Assembly: GCA_950106755.1 (NCBI GenBank)
Contig: OX467091.1
Location: 5,101,538 to 5,165,537 of the forward strand
Reading direction: 5' to 3'
Source: Climacium dendroides
Lineage: Eukaryota; Streptophyta; Bryopsida; Hypnales; Climaciaceae
Length of the DNA stretch: 64,000 bases
Positions 1-12,362 of the stretch are shown here, in pieces. Positions within the stretch are counted from its first letter, which is position 1; each line of letters starts with the position of its first letter. Under the pieces are notes generated by a model, which searched no databases, had not been told where the DNA came from, and was given only the letters and a program-made list of their open reading frames with translations. Position numbers and translations under genes: made by a program.

Positions 1-1070
1 GATTGCTATGAATGACTTTATTGGATCTAAGGTGTTATACCTCCAAAATGATAGGATCCAAATTCATAAGTGAATCATTTTGTTCTTAATTTATAAATAA
101 TGTTTATTTATATCTAATTGTATATGTATTTTGAGTTGGAAATGCCTTGCTTTCTTTAAAGGTGGATTAGTTTCTACTTTTATCAAATTGAAAATGTGGA
201 TTTATATTAAATTTAAATCCTAAATTGGTTCCAAATATATCAAAATGTGACCCAATTCCTTTAAGCTTAATAAATCTAGAAAATTCTATAGATTTTGTCT
301 AAAGTCAAGCAAAAAAGTTGCATATGTTTGTATATCTATATGTGCTACAAAGACAATTTGGCAAAGAAAATGGACACAAGCATGATTGTATGTATGTTCT
401 CTAAAATTTATCTAAATTTAAGCAATTAAGCTAAGTATGTCTGTGGATGAATGTAAAACATGGATTTTTTATTTTTTTATTTTTTGTTTTGGTGCACTAA
501 GAGGGCTAATTGGAGGTTTTCAAAAATCATAGACAAATATTGAAAATGAATCTTGTTGTAACATTAATTGTAGGTGTTTCTAGAATGACAACATTGTTAT
601 ATCATGACCAAAAATTTCATTATTTGGTGATTTTATTCTCTGGTGTTAAATTCTCAAAAGACATTGCATATCTTATATAGTCGGACATCCAAAATTTAAT
701 AAAAAACAGAGTTTGGGATAATTCTAAAAATTCCTTTAATTTATAAATTAGACTATAATATATTGATAATTTAATTATAACTTTATCTATTTTTAATAAC
801 TTTTTGACATATGGGATTATTTCTTGATTGTTATTAATAGTGAGGTTTTTTAGGTGTTAATCTTTTGAAATTTGAAATCATATGTGAGAAAATTTTACAA
901 TCAAAGTTTGGATAGAATTTAGTAGATCTAAAGTTAAAATGAAAGTTTTTAAATTTAAAATCTTTATAATAAAATGACTTATTCTCGCTAAAAGTTTAAT
1001 CTTATAGTTGATGTATAGTTGATAGATACACATGGTTTGTATTATTATTTGTTGTGCCAATGCTTATATA
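1..1070. other. AT-rich spacer, nothing recognised
   Basis: Very AT-rich DNA with no coding pattern in any frame and no tandem repeat I can define. The only point of note is at its right end: 1051-1070 (gttgtgccaatgcttatata) recurs exactly at 1371-1390, on the other side of the next element. Confidence 0.6.
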
Positions 1071-1352
1071 CATTAGAAGACATTTCAGGCCTCTATAGGG
1101 CCGTTTTAGGCCTATTCCCTTGTTGTTCCCCCTGCAATGAGGGAACGGCCAACTGTCAGGGAAAAAAATTAAAAAATAAAGTTTAGTTCTTAGAATGCCA
1201 AAAAAGTTAAAATTTTAAAAAAAAATCAAAAAATGACGTGGCAGGGTCTCGACTACATCAGCTTGTTGCGTTGTCACTGCTGCAATGCACTGCAGGGAGT
1301 TCCCTACCATAATAACTCGCGGCCCTATAGAGGCCTGAAATGTCTTCTAATG
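1071..1352. mobile_element. MITE-like element, CATTAGAAG family
   Basis: The two ends are perfect inverted copies over about 33 bp (left end starts CATTAGAAGACATTTCAGG, continuing through CCTCTATAGGGCCG; the right end at 1320-1352 is its reverse complement). The 282-bp interior has no open frame and includes a TGACGTGG stretch. Three other elements here share the terminus (11240, 11966, 24238). A short direct repeat flanks it, but the right copy sits about 18 bp away from the inverted repeat, so it is not a simple target duplication. Superfamily not assigned. Confidence 0.85.
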
Positions 1353-2637
1353 TATGTGTTTTATTATTATGTTGTGCCAATGCTTATATACAGTATATGA
1401 TGAATAATATAAGATAATAAAAAAATTAAAATTAAATGTAATAATTTATTAATCATTACTAAAAATATCTATCATACTGAAAAATGAAAAATGATCTATT
1501 TATATTAATGATTAAATTAATAATTAATTGATCATTTATAGATGATTAATGAATGATTATTAATAAATTAATAATCATTACTAATCCCTAAAGTCCATAG
1601 GTTAAGGTTTTTTTATTTTCAAAGATTCATCATAATATAGGTTTTAATAGATAAATTTAATAACAAAGTTTGAATAAAATTTATCTAAATTACAAATTAC
1701 ATCAAAATAGTTAGATATGCCTAAAGTATTGCATTCAATGATTTTATATCATGCAAATATACTAATACTATTGAATATTCAAAAATATTTTACACACAAA
1801 GTTTGAGCATTTTTGAATTATTATTTTTGTATCGAGATTAAAATATAAAACTCAAACTAGGTATGGTAGATAAAATATTTTAATTCAATAATTCATAGAA
1901 TATTTATTAATCAAAATTTTCAAATGAATGTTCAAAATATTATGGTGAAAATTTTAGATATATATCATATTTTATATAAAAATTGAATGGATGGAATAAT
2001 AATTTTAAGTAAATGATATAATTTTTTCCATCCACCATCTATTGTAGGGACATTTTATACCTTTGGGAATTATGAATATTTGTTGTAATGATCATATTCA
2101 AAGATTTTTTTTATAAAAGTATCTTTCTTTAACCACATGGTTCTAGTAAGAGCATTGAATGATGAAATTGATTACTGGTATAGTTTTAGGGTGGGAAACG
2201 AATAACATAATGTGATTATAAGAAGCTTTTGTCAACATCAAATTATTTGCTTGCTGGATTATGAGAGTTGTGGCATTTTGATGGTTCATGTTCTATTGTT
2301 ATTCTATTGCAAGTGCTTAATTGATGGGAGATGCAATATGTTGTGTACACTAATGCCTCCCACTTACTATCAATTTATAATTTTAAAGGCTAAATACTTT
2401 CAAATTTGTGGAAATTACAATTTGTGCTGATAATTTAAAATTTCAAGTGGGGTTAGGTCCACTAAGAATTGTGAATGGTTGTAAACAAATTTGCCTCTCA
2501 AAATTTGCCTCTAGGTGGTTGAACCACAACACTAAAGCAACACCTAGGAGATGCATGTCTCTTGAAGTGAGCCTTTTCTTGCTTTGTGATTTTCTCATGT
2601 AGTTTATCTTCGTTTTTGAAAGTTGTAATTAGAGTCA
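1353..2637. other. AT-rich spacer
   Basis: AT-rich sequence with runs of imperfect TAATTAAT-type palindromes near 1430-1580. The open frames around 2212-2602 are short, overlap each other and show no protein similarity I recognise. I see no gene. Confidence 0.6.
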
Positions 2638-2835
2638 AGAAATACTTCCATTTGGTTAAACTCCCTTTAGAAAATTAAAACCACCTATTAAATTCCTTAT
2701 GATGAGTAATACATCCACTTCATTAAACTCCCTTTTGAAAATTAAAACCACCCACTAAATCCCTTATGACAAGAAATACTTCTACCTCGTTAAACTCCCT
2801 TTTGAAAATCAAAACCACTCATTATATCTCTTGTA
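2638..2835. repeat. Tandem repeat, 67-bp unit, about 3 copies
   Basis: Three successive units carry the core ttaaactccctttnnaaaat followed by aaaaccaccyaytaaat. The core begins at 2656, 2723 and 2790, giving a period of 67 bp. Units differ by several substitutions, so the array is not recent. Confidence 0.85.
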
Positions 2836-2899
2836 ATCCATCAAACCAATTTATAGAATACAATCATTTAAGATATACCTCCCACCTAGTGCACAACCC

Positions 2900-2904
<5 letters not shown>

Positions 2905-2987
<83 letters not shown>
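2905..2987. repeat. (AT)n microsatellite
   Basis: An uninterrupted AT dinucleotide run of about 83 bp. Both strands read through it as Tyr-Ile repeats, which explains the spurious open frames here. Length is probably variable between individuals and prone to assembly error. Confidence 0.97.
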
Positions 2988-2988
<1 letters not shown>

Positions 2989-3445
2989 TAAATACATATA
3001 CAAAACACCTTTTGCAAGGGTCAATACAACAAGGAAGTGCCAAAATTGAATTTCCACATCATCTTCAACCAACCACAAGATGGCAAACGACACCTTTTTC
3101 ACAAAAAATGACTTAAACTATGCCGCCTTGTATATATACCCTCAAAGCACAAAAGCATCCTAGGTGAGGGTTCAATTCAACCAAAAAGTGTCCCCCCAAA
3201 ATAAGTATTCCCCACGCCAAGATCCACGTCACCCTAAACCAATCACAAGAAGGCAAACGACACCTTTTTCACAAAAAAATGACTTAAACTATGCCGCCTT
3301 TTATATACACTCAAAGAACAAAAGCATCCTAAGTGAAGGTCCAATCCAACAAAGAAACAAGTGCCCCCAAAGAATGAGAACTCCCCACGCCAAATTGTGG
3401 AGTGATCCACGTCACCCTGAACCAATCCCAAGACAACACGTGTCT
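2988..3445 (+). repeat. Upstream tandem repeat, about 170-bp unit
   Basis: Three degenerate units can be aligned. The phrase (g)ggtcaatacaac/ggttcaattcaac/ggtccaatccaac occurs near 3014, 3167 and 3337. The phrase ggcaaacgacaccttttt occurs at 3082 and 3252, and tatgccgcctt at 3120 and 3291. The period is about 153-183 bp. Each later unit ends in a CCACGTCACC box. The array lies directly upstream of the GC-rich 5' flank of the bZIP gene and could belong to its distal promoter. Confidence 0.8.
3224..3443 (+). promoter_or_regulatory. Cluster of ACGT-core boxes upstream of the bZIP gene
   Basis: CCACGTCACC occurs at 3224-3233 and 3407-3416, and the palindrome ACACGTGT (G-box/ABRE type) at 3436-3443. 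ACGT cores are the usual binding sites of plant bZIP factors (established knowledge). The first tandem unit has a decayed version (ccacatcatc near 3053). That these boxes control the gene starting about 3.6 kb downstream is inference. Confidence 0.45.
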
Positions 3446-3556
3446 CAATCTGACTGGCTGAACCCCATGCCCCCAATCTGCCCCAATCTGACCTTCCTGG
3501 TAGGGTCCTATTTCCAGAGGACAGGGTCAAAATCAATAAGTTAGTAGGGAACGAGA

Positions 3557-4357
3557 TTAGTTAAATGAGAGAACCCCCAGTTGGAGCCAGTTGGAAGTCA
3601 AGTTAGGAACCCAAAAGGAGAAGTCCGCCAGAAGAACGCCTATTCCCGGACGAGGGCAACTGGACCCCCCTCCCCGAGGCGAGGCAGGGAACTCGAAGTT
3701 CCCACGTTCCCACGTTCCCACGCGTCCAACAGGTGCCCGGGAGATTGGGGAGCCTGGTGGGCTGTCTTGCCTGGTTGGCTGCTCCTCACTCATGCGCCTA
3801 GAGCGCCCCGCCTGCCAGCCAGGCAAACCCCTCCACACTGGGATATGCCACGCCCCTTTTTTTAGCGCCCTTTTTCCCCTTTCCAGTGAGAGGGCCTTTT
3901 TCCCCCAACCAGGAGTTCCCCGCTCCCCGTTCCCATAGGCAACAACGCCCCGTTGCACCGCAAGGGAGCCTTCTAGGGCTTCGCTCCTTCGCCCCTCCGT
4001 CGTAACTTACTAGTCACTGCGTACCATACACCTCCTTCGCGGCACTTGCCTCCCCGTGACTCCCGTTCCGTGCCGTTCCCTGCCGTCCCGTCCCGTCCAC
4101 CCGTGCCGTGCCGTGCCGTTCTGTGACTTCTGTCCCCTTTTTTCCCATTCCCGTCGCGGCCTGGCCTGGCGTGGCTGGCTGGCTGCTCTGACTCGCGTTT
4201 GTTCGGGCTCCTCTCGGTCGTCGTCGTCTTTCTCCCGCTCGGTTGCGGTCGAAGTCCAGCCTCGTTCGTTTGCTGATCCGGTGACCGAGCGCCCGCCATA
4301 GCCGTACCCTAGCGCGGACTCGCAGGCAGTTCGGGATCCACCGTTTCTTGTCGTATG
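3557..4357 (+). promoter_or_regulatory. GC-rich promoter / 5' end region of the bZIP gene
   Basis: GC and CpG content rise abruptly here, relative to the AT-rich DNA upstream. Pyrimidine-rich stretches and repeated ccgtgccgt/cccgtc runs lie around 4050-4150. Overlapping long frames on both strands are a by-product of base composition. A possible leader splice donor is the gtgtgc after tatgcag near 4358. The transcription start cannot be placed exactly. A 25-T run follows at 4591-4615. Confidence 0.5.
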
Positions 4358-6975
4358 CAGGTGTGCATGCGCTCTCCCCTGATTACGTGCCTGGCATTTG
4401 TGCGGGGAGGTTTTCTGGCGCGGGTATGGCTCGCGAGGTAGATCAGGGGGGATTGGGAGCTTGGGGTGGGGGGGTTGCGGTGCTGGGGTGTGGTTTCGGG
4501 TTGGGTGCGGGAGAGGGCGATGTGTGATGATGAGGGCTTGTTTCGGCGACCAGACGAGGTGTGGTATGCGACTAGGCGTGTGGCGTGAGCTTTTTTTTTT
4601 TTTTTTTTTTTTTTTCGGTTCCCAATTTGAGGTTGGTGCGGGGTTTGTTGAGTGCGGTAGGGGGGTTGTTTCGGTTTCTGGATTGTTTTTTTTGAGTGAT
4701 GGATCGTATTGCGCGGAGGCAATGGCGATATGGAACAGTTTCTGACATGTTGTCGCGTTCAAATTGAAGGTGTCCGGGTAGTAGCGTCGCTATTCGCGGT
4801 TTGGGCTCGTATGTTGGATGCGAGTATCGAGAAAGGAATATTAGGGAGTATCGATGAACTCGTTCTGGGTTGGCGACCTGAGAGTTGGACTTTGGTTTTT
4901 TAACTCGCGCGTTTCTCGTGGTTTGTATTGGCATTGATCGTTTTTTCGATGATGTTATGAGTGCGGATTATCGATTTGAGATTATGGTGCGATAGGATGG
5001 AATAGTTTCCGAGAGGTTGTTATGCTCGAATTGGAATTTGAAAAGTGTCCGCGGACTGAGACAGGACGTTGCGCGTTTCTGTAGTGAAGCTATTGAGAAA
5101 GTGAGGTAGGGATATCGATGGCTTGGTTTTTAGTCGGCGACGTATTAGACACGGTTGTGGATGCTGAACTCTTCTCATGGTTTGTAATGGCATTGGTGGA
5201 CTGTATCGGAATGAATGCTGAGAACTAGGAGGCATTGGTTTCGGAAGTTTGCCGATCTCTTATCGGTTTACTTAGGTTGGACGTGGTTGTCGGGATCTCG
5301 CGCTGGTGATGGCAACGTTTGTTTTTTGGATGTAGGAAAGCTGTGTTTTAAATAGTTAAATCCTCGACTTACGCGTGCCGAGAAATGTGGAGGGTGTGTA
5401 ATTCTTTTTTCTGGTAGATAGACAGGTTTCTGCAATGTTTTTCAATGCTCTACATCTGTGGTAACTGTCTGAATGTTGAATCAATATGTAATTAAAGCGA
5501 GTGGTCACTGCCCTTTTCTTCTCAGTGCGATCCAACTGATTGCATCGGATAGGTATCTGTCATTACATTACAATGCGAAGTAGAGTATCGTCGTGAGGAG
5601 TTTAATAGCTTCTAGACTTTGGTTTGAGCTTCCGTCCTCCTATTTTTTCAATGGAGCTTTAAACATGATTTGAAGAGGATAAAATGGACAGGTGTTGAGT
5701 GACAAATAGCAGGGTTCATTTCAAATTATCACTAAATGAGTCGACTCGGGAGATGATTACCTTACACTGACGGATCGCGTTTTGCCTCCAGGTCCTGGAG
5801 TGATTTTAACAAAGGAGGAATGCGGATGCTTTTTCAACTCAACAGCTTATAAGAAGGCTGACTGATCCCACTGGCATCTCGTTGACGCACGCTCAAGCTA
5901 ACCTAGATCTGGAATATTGAGAAGCGGCGATTGTTCGTGGATACTTCCGTCGGGTACTGATCTATATCCACCTTGGGGGATGAATTTGGGACTTGGGATT
6001 GATGTTCGAGGTGCAGTTGAAGTCTTCAGGAATGTGAATGTTTAATTGATATGGCCGCATTCACTGGTGCTTCATAGCTTCACCATACTTCATCGGGAAA
6101 TCGCAAGGTTGTAGGAGGCAGGAATTATGTCTCTGTAACTCTTCAGGACGGGGGCGTTGAAGTGGTTCATTTCAAATGAGCTTCTGCTGGGGATGGTAAT
6201 CAGAAGCCAGGAAGTTCCGGTTTAGCCCTAGTCTTATCCTACTTTCGACCCGTCCAGATCTTGATTAGAGTGGCCTGGGTACATTCCTAGATGAGGAGTG
6301 TATAATCCTTGACTTCAGGTATATCAGCATTCCTGCTCTTGTGGTAGTGTGTTGAGACACATCAAGAATAGACTTAACCCCAGACCAGATTGGCCATTTA
6401 GGGCTGGTCTCAACGCGTTCTTGAAGCCTGTTCTGCTCTCAGCCCGTATTGGGGGTTTTGTGTTCGTCATTAGGATGGGTGGACAGCTCCTACCACGGCA
6501 GCCTTCATGAGTATGGAACAGGAAGAGAGTTGGACGAGGTGTTGAAGTCTTCACTCGGATTCAGGCCTCTCTGACGTGTGGTCAGACTGCTGTGATCTGC
6601 TCGGTTTGCAAACGACTTCATTTCTTCCTCCAGGTTTGATCCTTACCGAGTCCTGATTCTTGGTTTATTTGCAAATCATTATGTCATCACTTTTCATCAC
6701 CATTTTTCTTTCCCTGTCATCGGGCGCTTGCGTTCTACTGTTAATAATTTCTAGTGGATTCGCTCTATGTCATGCTGTTTTCCATTTCATATGATGATAA
6801 CCTTCGTTGTAACCATATATGTTAAACCTAATATGTCCATGACAAGTTTTTAGCACGTTAAACCTAATAGGTTTGTGACAAGTATTTAGCATATTCATTT
6901 GGGACAGAGTATGCTGGTTGAGAACTGTAATTGTGTGATGTTTTAACATGGATATGTTCATTATATGGTTTGCAG
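4358..6975 (+). other. Leader intron(s) / 5' UTR of the bZIP gene
   Basis: Intermediate-GC sequence without a conserved open frame. The right edge is a good splice acceptor (tttgcag ending 6975), 34 bases before the proposed ATG. Several small upstream frames exist, but none has a recognisable product. Long leader introns are common in bryophyte regulatory genes. The number and ends of leader exons are not resolved from sequence alone. Confidence 0.45.
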
Positions 6976-7009
6976 GTTTTTCCTTTTGTGTCCAACTTCC
7001 ATTTTTAAG

Positions 7010-9832
7010 ATGGACAACCTTCCTTTGGGGAAAGGTGATGGCCGGAAAGTGAACTGGTCACATCCCATGAGCAATTCCTCGCATCTCCCTCCTAAAAGCC
7101 CTGGGGCTTACTCCATGTTTGGGTCTGGATCAAGTCTGTTCGAGTCTGATCTCCTTTCTGGTCTTCCTATTCGAGGTGGTAGCCACCACAAGCGCACTAC
7201 TTCCGTAGGGTATCTTCCCAATGTTCAGCCGACGTGGTTGGAAGAGATCCTGGAATCTCCAGACGGAGAGGTCGTTGTAAAAAAGGGTTCGCATCGGCGG
7301 TCAAGTAGTGATTCTGTAGCATTCCTGGATACCCCTCATGCGTTTACACAATTCGTAGATAATGTGACGGAGGAGGACGAATTCATTTTGCGGGAGCCTC
7401 CACCCCCCATCTCGAGACCAACCCATCGAAGAGGCGTGAGTGCAGATTACAAAAGGTGAACTAGCAAATTGGTGATTGGTTCCGAGATGTTTTTGTTATT
7501 TCTGCATTGGAACATTTGTGTGCTTCCTTGTTGCTGTGAAGGGTGGTGTTCGAGATGCATCACTATTTGCGAGTTAAATATCAATTTCAAACTATTAAGT
7601 ACACTGATTTGAGCCTAGGGGTTTGTTTCCGTATTTCAAATTTACAATAGATGTCTTATGTTGCTGTTGGCATGTGCAGTTCGCACTATGATGTGCTTCC
7701 GCCTCAAAGGCCCTCTCACAGGAGGGGTATGAGTGCAGACTACCACAATAACAGGTGCGCAGTTTTTATCTGTAAATATCCATATTCGTTTGGAAGCCTT
7801 TGCCTGGTTCGCTTTGGAGGTATTAGCAGCTCGTTTAAGGTAGTGGTGGATACTTGTTTTGGTGATTTTTTCCTTTTCTGGTTTACTCTTAGGTTTATTA
7901 TAAGGTACGAAACTCTGAATACCGTGCGAATAATTCAACTTCCTTTTAATGACCTGCACGTTTGTTGCTAGAAATGAATTCTCACTGCAAAGTCGTTTGT
8001 GTTGCAGGTTGGACAAAGATCAGCTCATGAGTGTACTCTCTGAGCTTGAACCATTTCAGACACAACAACCAAGACAGAGATCTGAGAAGACTGTGCCTCG
8101 AGGTAGTGGGCCACCTCATCTGGCGAGATCTGGTCCTTCTGGCGACAACTGGTATCCAGAGAAAGGAAAGAAGCACGTCACGTTGTCTGTTCCAAGCTTA
8201 ACCTCTGACATTGGTAGCCATGACAGAGGGAGAAACCAAAAGCCAACTGTTTCGACTCCTGAGAATCGGTCCACTGCCTCTGATAGCAATAGCCACAGTG
8301 ATGATTCGAATGATGAACTACTTCCTGGGAACACTGGGAGGCACAAGAATGAACTAGAGGTACAGAGCAAGAGAGAAGGTGATGGGTTGCGGCAGTCACA
8401 CGGTGATGGCACTGATGTAGACCCAAGTTTAGACCCCAAGAAAGCAAAAAGGTGACTAATCTCTGAGTGATATGGTAAAACGGTACCAGTTTCTGTAGTT
8501 TAACAATTCATTTTTTTTTTGAAAGTTGTAGTTGTCGAAAGGGTTTACTTATCAATGGGAGCGTCTGAACTTAATTATAAAGTCTTCTGAATCTGGTTTA
8601 AGGAGCGTCTCTCATGTCACGTGAGTCATATGTGGCCGCTAGATACTCTCTATGCTATTTGCCTCATAATAGATCAGAATTGATATCAGCATTTCTTGTG
8701 ACTTTTTGTACACCAAGGCTATAACACTAGCCGGCTTAGGAATGCAGTGCATTCCACTTGAAATGTATCTGTCATCGTCATTACTAATGTGCTCAAGTTC
8801 ATGCAGAATTCTTGCCAATAGACAGTCGGCTCAAAGGTCTCGGGTACGGAAGCTGCAATACATATCTGAGCTGGAAAGAAGTGTCAGTGCACTTCAGGTA
8901 TTTTATTTGTTGTTTGTTCTAAACGTTATTCGCTTGTTTAAGTGTGAAGGAGTATGCCCACGTAGTACGCATGGCATATTGCCGGTGCTTTGGGGTAGCC
9001 TATTTTGTGTTCGATATATTTAATATCCGGGCTCTAAGAGGCTGTCATTTTCACAGACGGAGGTTTCAACGCTGTCGCCTCAGGTTGGGTTCTACGATCA
9101 CCGAAGAGCACTTCTTACTGCTGAGAACGTCCTGCTGAAACAGAAGTTAGCAGCGTACAGTCAAAATCAACGTTTCAAGGAGGGTGAGTGGGAGGGGGTC
9201 TACCTTGCTCTGAATTCACGTACTAAAATTGGGAGCTTCTCGGCTAGCTACTGCCTCTGTTTGCCGTCCTGTGTTAGGCTGCCCAAGGTTAACCTTCGCA
9301 GGTCCACGGGCGTTTTCGGTTCTGCATAGATATCGAATATGACAAATATCTCTGGATTTTTTTATCAGATGTGAGTGTGCACTTCTTGTACCTTACTATG
9401 GCATTTTCATGATGTGCAGCTCATAACGAGTCCCTTAAGAAAGAGGTTCAGAGGCTGCTTCAGATTTTTAATCAGCAAAACCAATCCCAGCAACCGGTAC
9501 AAGTTATACAGCATCGGCCTCTATCTCCGAATTCGTATGAAATTGCACAGCAGCAGTTTAACAAACTTGATCTAGGGCCATCTATCCCCAAACCGAAGTC
9601 ACCGGATCTGTATTCGTCAGGGGGAACTGGCAAAAACTCCCTTTTTGCAGCGGGAGCTGGTTCGTCATCACAGATTCGAAGCAGCAGCAATGTGATCAGG
9701 CCACCATCACAATCAGTGAAGGGTGTTAATTCTTCAAGCTGCATGGTTCCTAGTAGCGGAAAGAATCTGGAAGGGAGGATGATGGGCGGCTCTGGAACAC
9801 TACCCTCAGATTTTATGGTTCACAACTCTTAA
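7010..9832 (+). CDS. Group-E bZIP transcription factor (bZIP34/61-like)
   Basis: Predicted nuclear DNA-binding regulator of 531 residues. Coding exons: 7010-7455, 7680-7754, 8008-8451, 8807-8897, 9057-9183 and 9420-9832; every junction has GT-AG ends and keeps frame. The basic region, about residues 318-337, carries NRQSAQRSR and continues VRKLQYISELERSV, the signature of plant group E (Arabidopsis bZIP34/bZIP61 type). The leucine zipper runs through exons 4-6 to about residue 415. The N-terminal half has QPTWLEEIL (73-81) and HRRSSSDSVAFLD (95-107), also typical of this clade and phosphosite-like. The motif RP(T/S)HRRG(V/M)SADY occurs twice (136-147 and 159-170), the second within a 75-nt exon. 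The C-terminal region is rich in Ser, Gln and Pro. The start at 7010 is the first ATG after the leader acceptor; an in-frame ATG at 6965 would add 15 residues only if that intron is not removed. DNA-binding specificity and expression cannot be read from the sequence. Confidence 0.93.
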
Positions 9833-10800
9833 TACTGCGGCGAAATCAGTTCCAAATTGAGTGGAGTTGGGAAGAGCCACTATTAAATGTGCAGGGTTAA
9901 AATTTTTCAATTTTCTTCTTCGGACATGGTCAATGAGCTACGAATTTCATTGTGAGACCATCGTTTCATGGCTGCTCAGAAAACGGCGGTCGATGTACCG
10001 CCAGCTTCAGGTATTCTGGCAGCACAACATTTTTGGTGTATTGGACATAGAAGACACTTGAAGAATCGACTTGATCAAGAGGTCCGCTTGTTAGGTACAC
10101 AGCAAATGGAAGCATTGAAGCAGGAGCGGTGGATGCCGCTGACGGACTCTGGCTTCCGTTCGTGTTAAGGTCACTTTAGGCAAAATTTATTGGAGGATAG
10201 CAGCGCAGCATGCAGGCCGCCCTTCCTCCCAGCACAGCAGGCGCCGGCCTCCTTTTCCCAAGGCTTGTGGAGTATAATTTCAAGGCAAGTGGAATGTAAA
10301 TTAGTGTTCAGACGTTGGTACTGCGTCGACTTGTTTGTGGATATGAACACCAAAGGAGGCATGGGTCCCTCGCCACTGATACTTAAATGCGTTGGTTGTC
10401 ACATAGACTTACGTTGTGATGGATAGGGCATGCTGTGGTGTGAAGTCCCCTCAGCAATGGACTGTGAGACCTATTTTGAAGCTGATCAACCTCTGCTTTC
10501 AGTTTCTGTTTCCACCCCCTGCCCCCATGTACCTTGCTAAGGATTTTTAGCTTCAGTTCTAGTGGACCTGTTGCAAAGCCTTGCGTACATGCAGAGTCTC
10601 ACCCACTTCAATATGTGTGACCAAGTCCTCAGTAATGGCAATTCGTATCATTCAGCTTTCTGTGACCTGGACTGGTTGTGTGTTCATCTGCTGGACTGTA
10701 TGAAATTCCTTCTGCAGTTCGCACTTAGCATTTGATTCCGCAAACATTATTATGGTAAGAGATCCTATGTGATAATTGTAGTCAATATGTACACTACTGG
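9833..10800 (+). other. 3' UTR and downstream flank of the bZIP gene
   Basis: Gene-like GC content continues for nearly 1 kb after the stop and fades near 10.75 kb. The frames here are short and give no recognisable protein, so it reads as a long 3' UTR. The exact polyadenylation site is not evident. Confidence 0.5.
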
Positions 10801-11239
10801 TACATTGTGGCACAAATAAGGTATCTTATGGTAACTTACCTTGGAAATGTTGCCAAGAGCTCAAACATCTAGTACTTAAGCCTTACAAGGATTGAGATTA
10901 TAATAATGTAGTCAAACTTGAAAAGTCCCATCACTTTGTATCCTCCATTTCTTTGTTGTTTATAAGTGAAATCTCTTGGTTTTATTTTTCAGAGATTAAA
11001 TCACATGTTGTCAAAAAAATTTCAATATTTTTTGTGAAAAATTTCAAATTATGAAGGATTTTGGAAGAAAAAATGAAGAAAACTCATATCAAATACAAAT
11101 CATGTTCAAAAATCTAAATTTTTTAGAATAGTACATTGAAATGTAGTACATTATAGTATAAAAAAAAATTGTTGTATCACTCCATATTTAGGAACATGGT
11201 GGTTGTAGCTATTCAACTTCAAACTTCACTAAAATGCTT
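10801..11239. other. AT-rich spacer
   Basis: No gene. A 24-bp motif at 10819-10841 (aggtatctta...aacttacct) begins and ends like the TA|AGGT element family, but is too short to be called an element. Confidence 0.5.
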
Positions 11240-11469
11240 TATTAGGAAAAATTTCAGACTTGAAAAGACCGCTAGTTTTTCATTTTTGACACCCTTGTGG
11301 TGCAAATACATAACTTTTTTTAAATACTAAAAAATAAACAATTTGACGTAGCATTGACATGGTACTAATAGTGGCATGTCAAATTCAATTTTTTAAAAAT
11401 TTATTATTATTATTGTACCACGAGAGTATTGACCTCGCAACCTCTTTGAGGCCTGAATTTTTCCTAATG
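11240..11469. mobile_element. MITE-like element, CATTAG family (degenerate)
   Basis: Left end ATTAGGAAAAATTTCAG and right end CTGAATTTTTCCTAAT are inverted copies over about 20 bp, bounding roughly 230 bp. The inner part has AT-rich runs next to a tgacgtagc motif resembling the tgacgtggc of the 1071 copy. No coding capacity. Confidence 0.7.
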
Positions 11470-11965
11470 ATTTCAAGGAACTCTTCCAAACTTACAAGTG
11501 AAGCAGAAATTATATTATAGAAGCTTCATTTTGTTAGTTTTTTTCAAAAGCAAAAGAAATTATTTGGAATGTCAAAATCAAGTTTTAAAGAGAAAAAACT
11601 CAAAGTATTGAAATACATTGGATAGCATACCATTTTTTTATAAACTACTCTATATAAATTAAAAAACAACTAAAATGTCTTGAACTTAATACAATAATAT
11701 AGATATAGCATTGATAAAGTTAGACACTAAAAATTGAGTGAAATTCATTAAATCTTTAATATGCACAAAGCCTAGTTGATTATGATACAAAACGTCTTCG
11801 TTGCCTGTTCTTATAAGGTTACCATCTCCAACATTTGATGTCACGACTTTTTGAACTTGAAAACCAAATTAGAATTTTCAATTGCTTATATCATAATGAG
11901 TACTCAATATTAATCTTGGGATTTTTCTATATAGATGATTTGAAATCATAAAACCCTGAAAGGAA

Positions 11966-12362
11966 CATTAGAAGAAATTTGAACCTTGAAAGTACTTGTT
12001 AAGAGTTGACATGTAAAGCTATTTATTAAAGGTTAGAAAAAATAGCCTAAATACATAAATATGTACATAGATGTGTTGCTACTTTGTATAAATTTCATCA
12101 AGTACCTATGAATTTTTTAAAATAAAGAATTCACACAAGTATTCCTTCAATGTATTCTGCATTTGAATGACCAAAATGTCCCTAATGTCCCCTTGTCTAG
12201 TAGAAAGTCCATGCAATTGTCTAAACATCATAATGTCAAAGATGGGTGGAAATAGAGAAAAGATATCATTCCTTCTTTTACAAATATCCATTCAAATCAA
12301 AGTAAGGTCTCCATTCAAGACCACTTTAGAGGGCACTTTGAGGGCCCAAATTTTTTCTAATG
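11966..12362. mobile_element. MITE-like element, CATTAGAAG family
   Basis: Left end CATTAGAAGAAATTTGAACC and right end GGGCCCAAATTTTTTCTAATG are inverted copies with a few mismatches, bounding about 397 bp. The interior is AT-rich; its small overlapping frames (12106-12421) look non-coding. Confidence 0.65.

Noticed and set aside
2766..3116. Open frames on both strands through the (AT)n run
   Set aside because: They exist only because the dinucleotide repeat lacks stops; the protein would be Tyr-Ile repeats.
3557..4762. Several long overlapping frames on both strands in the bZIP 5' region
   Set aside because: GC-rich composition removes stop codons in all frames. There is no domain, no consistent codon pattern, and the region fits a promoter and leader.
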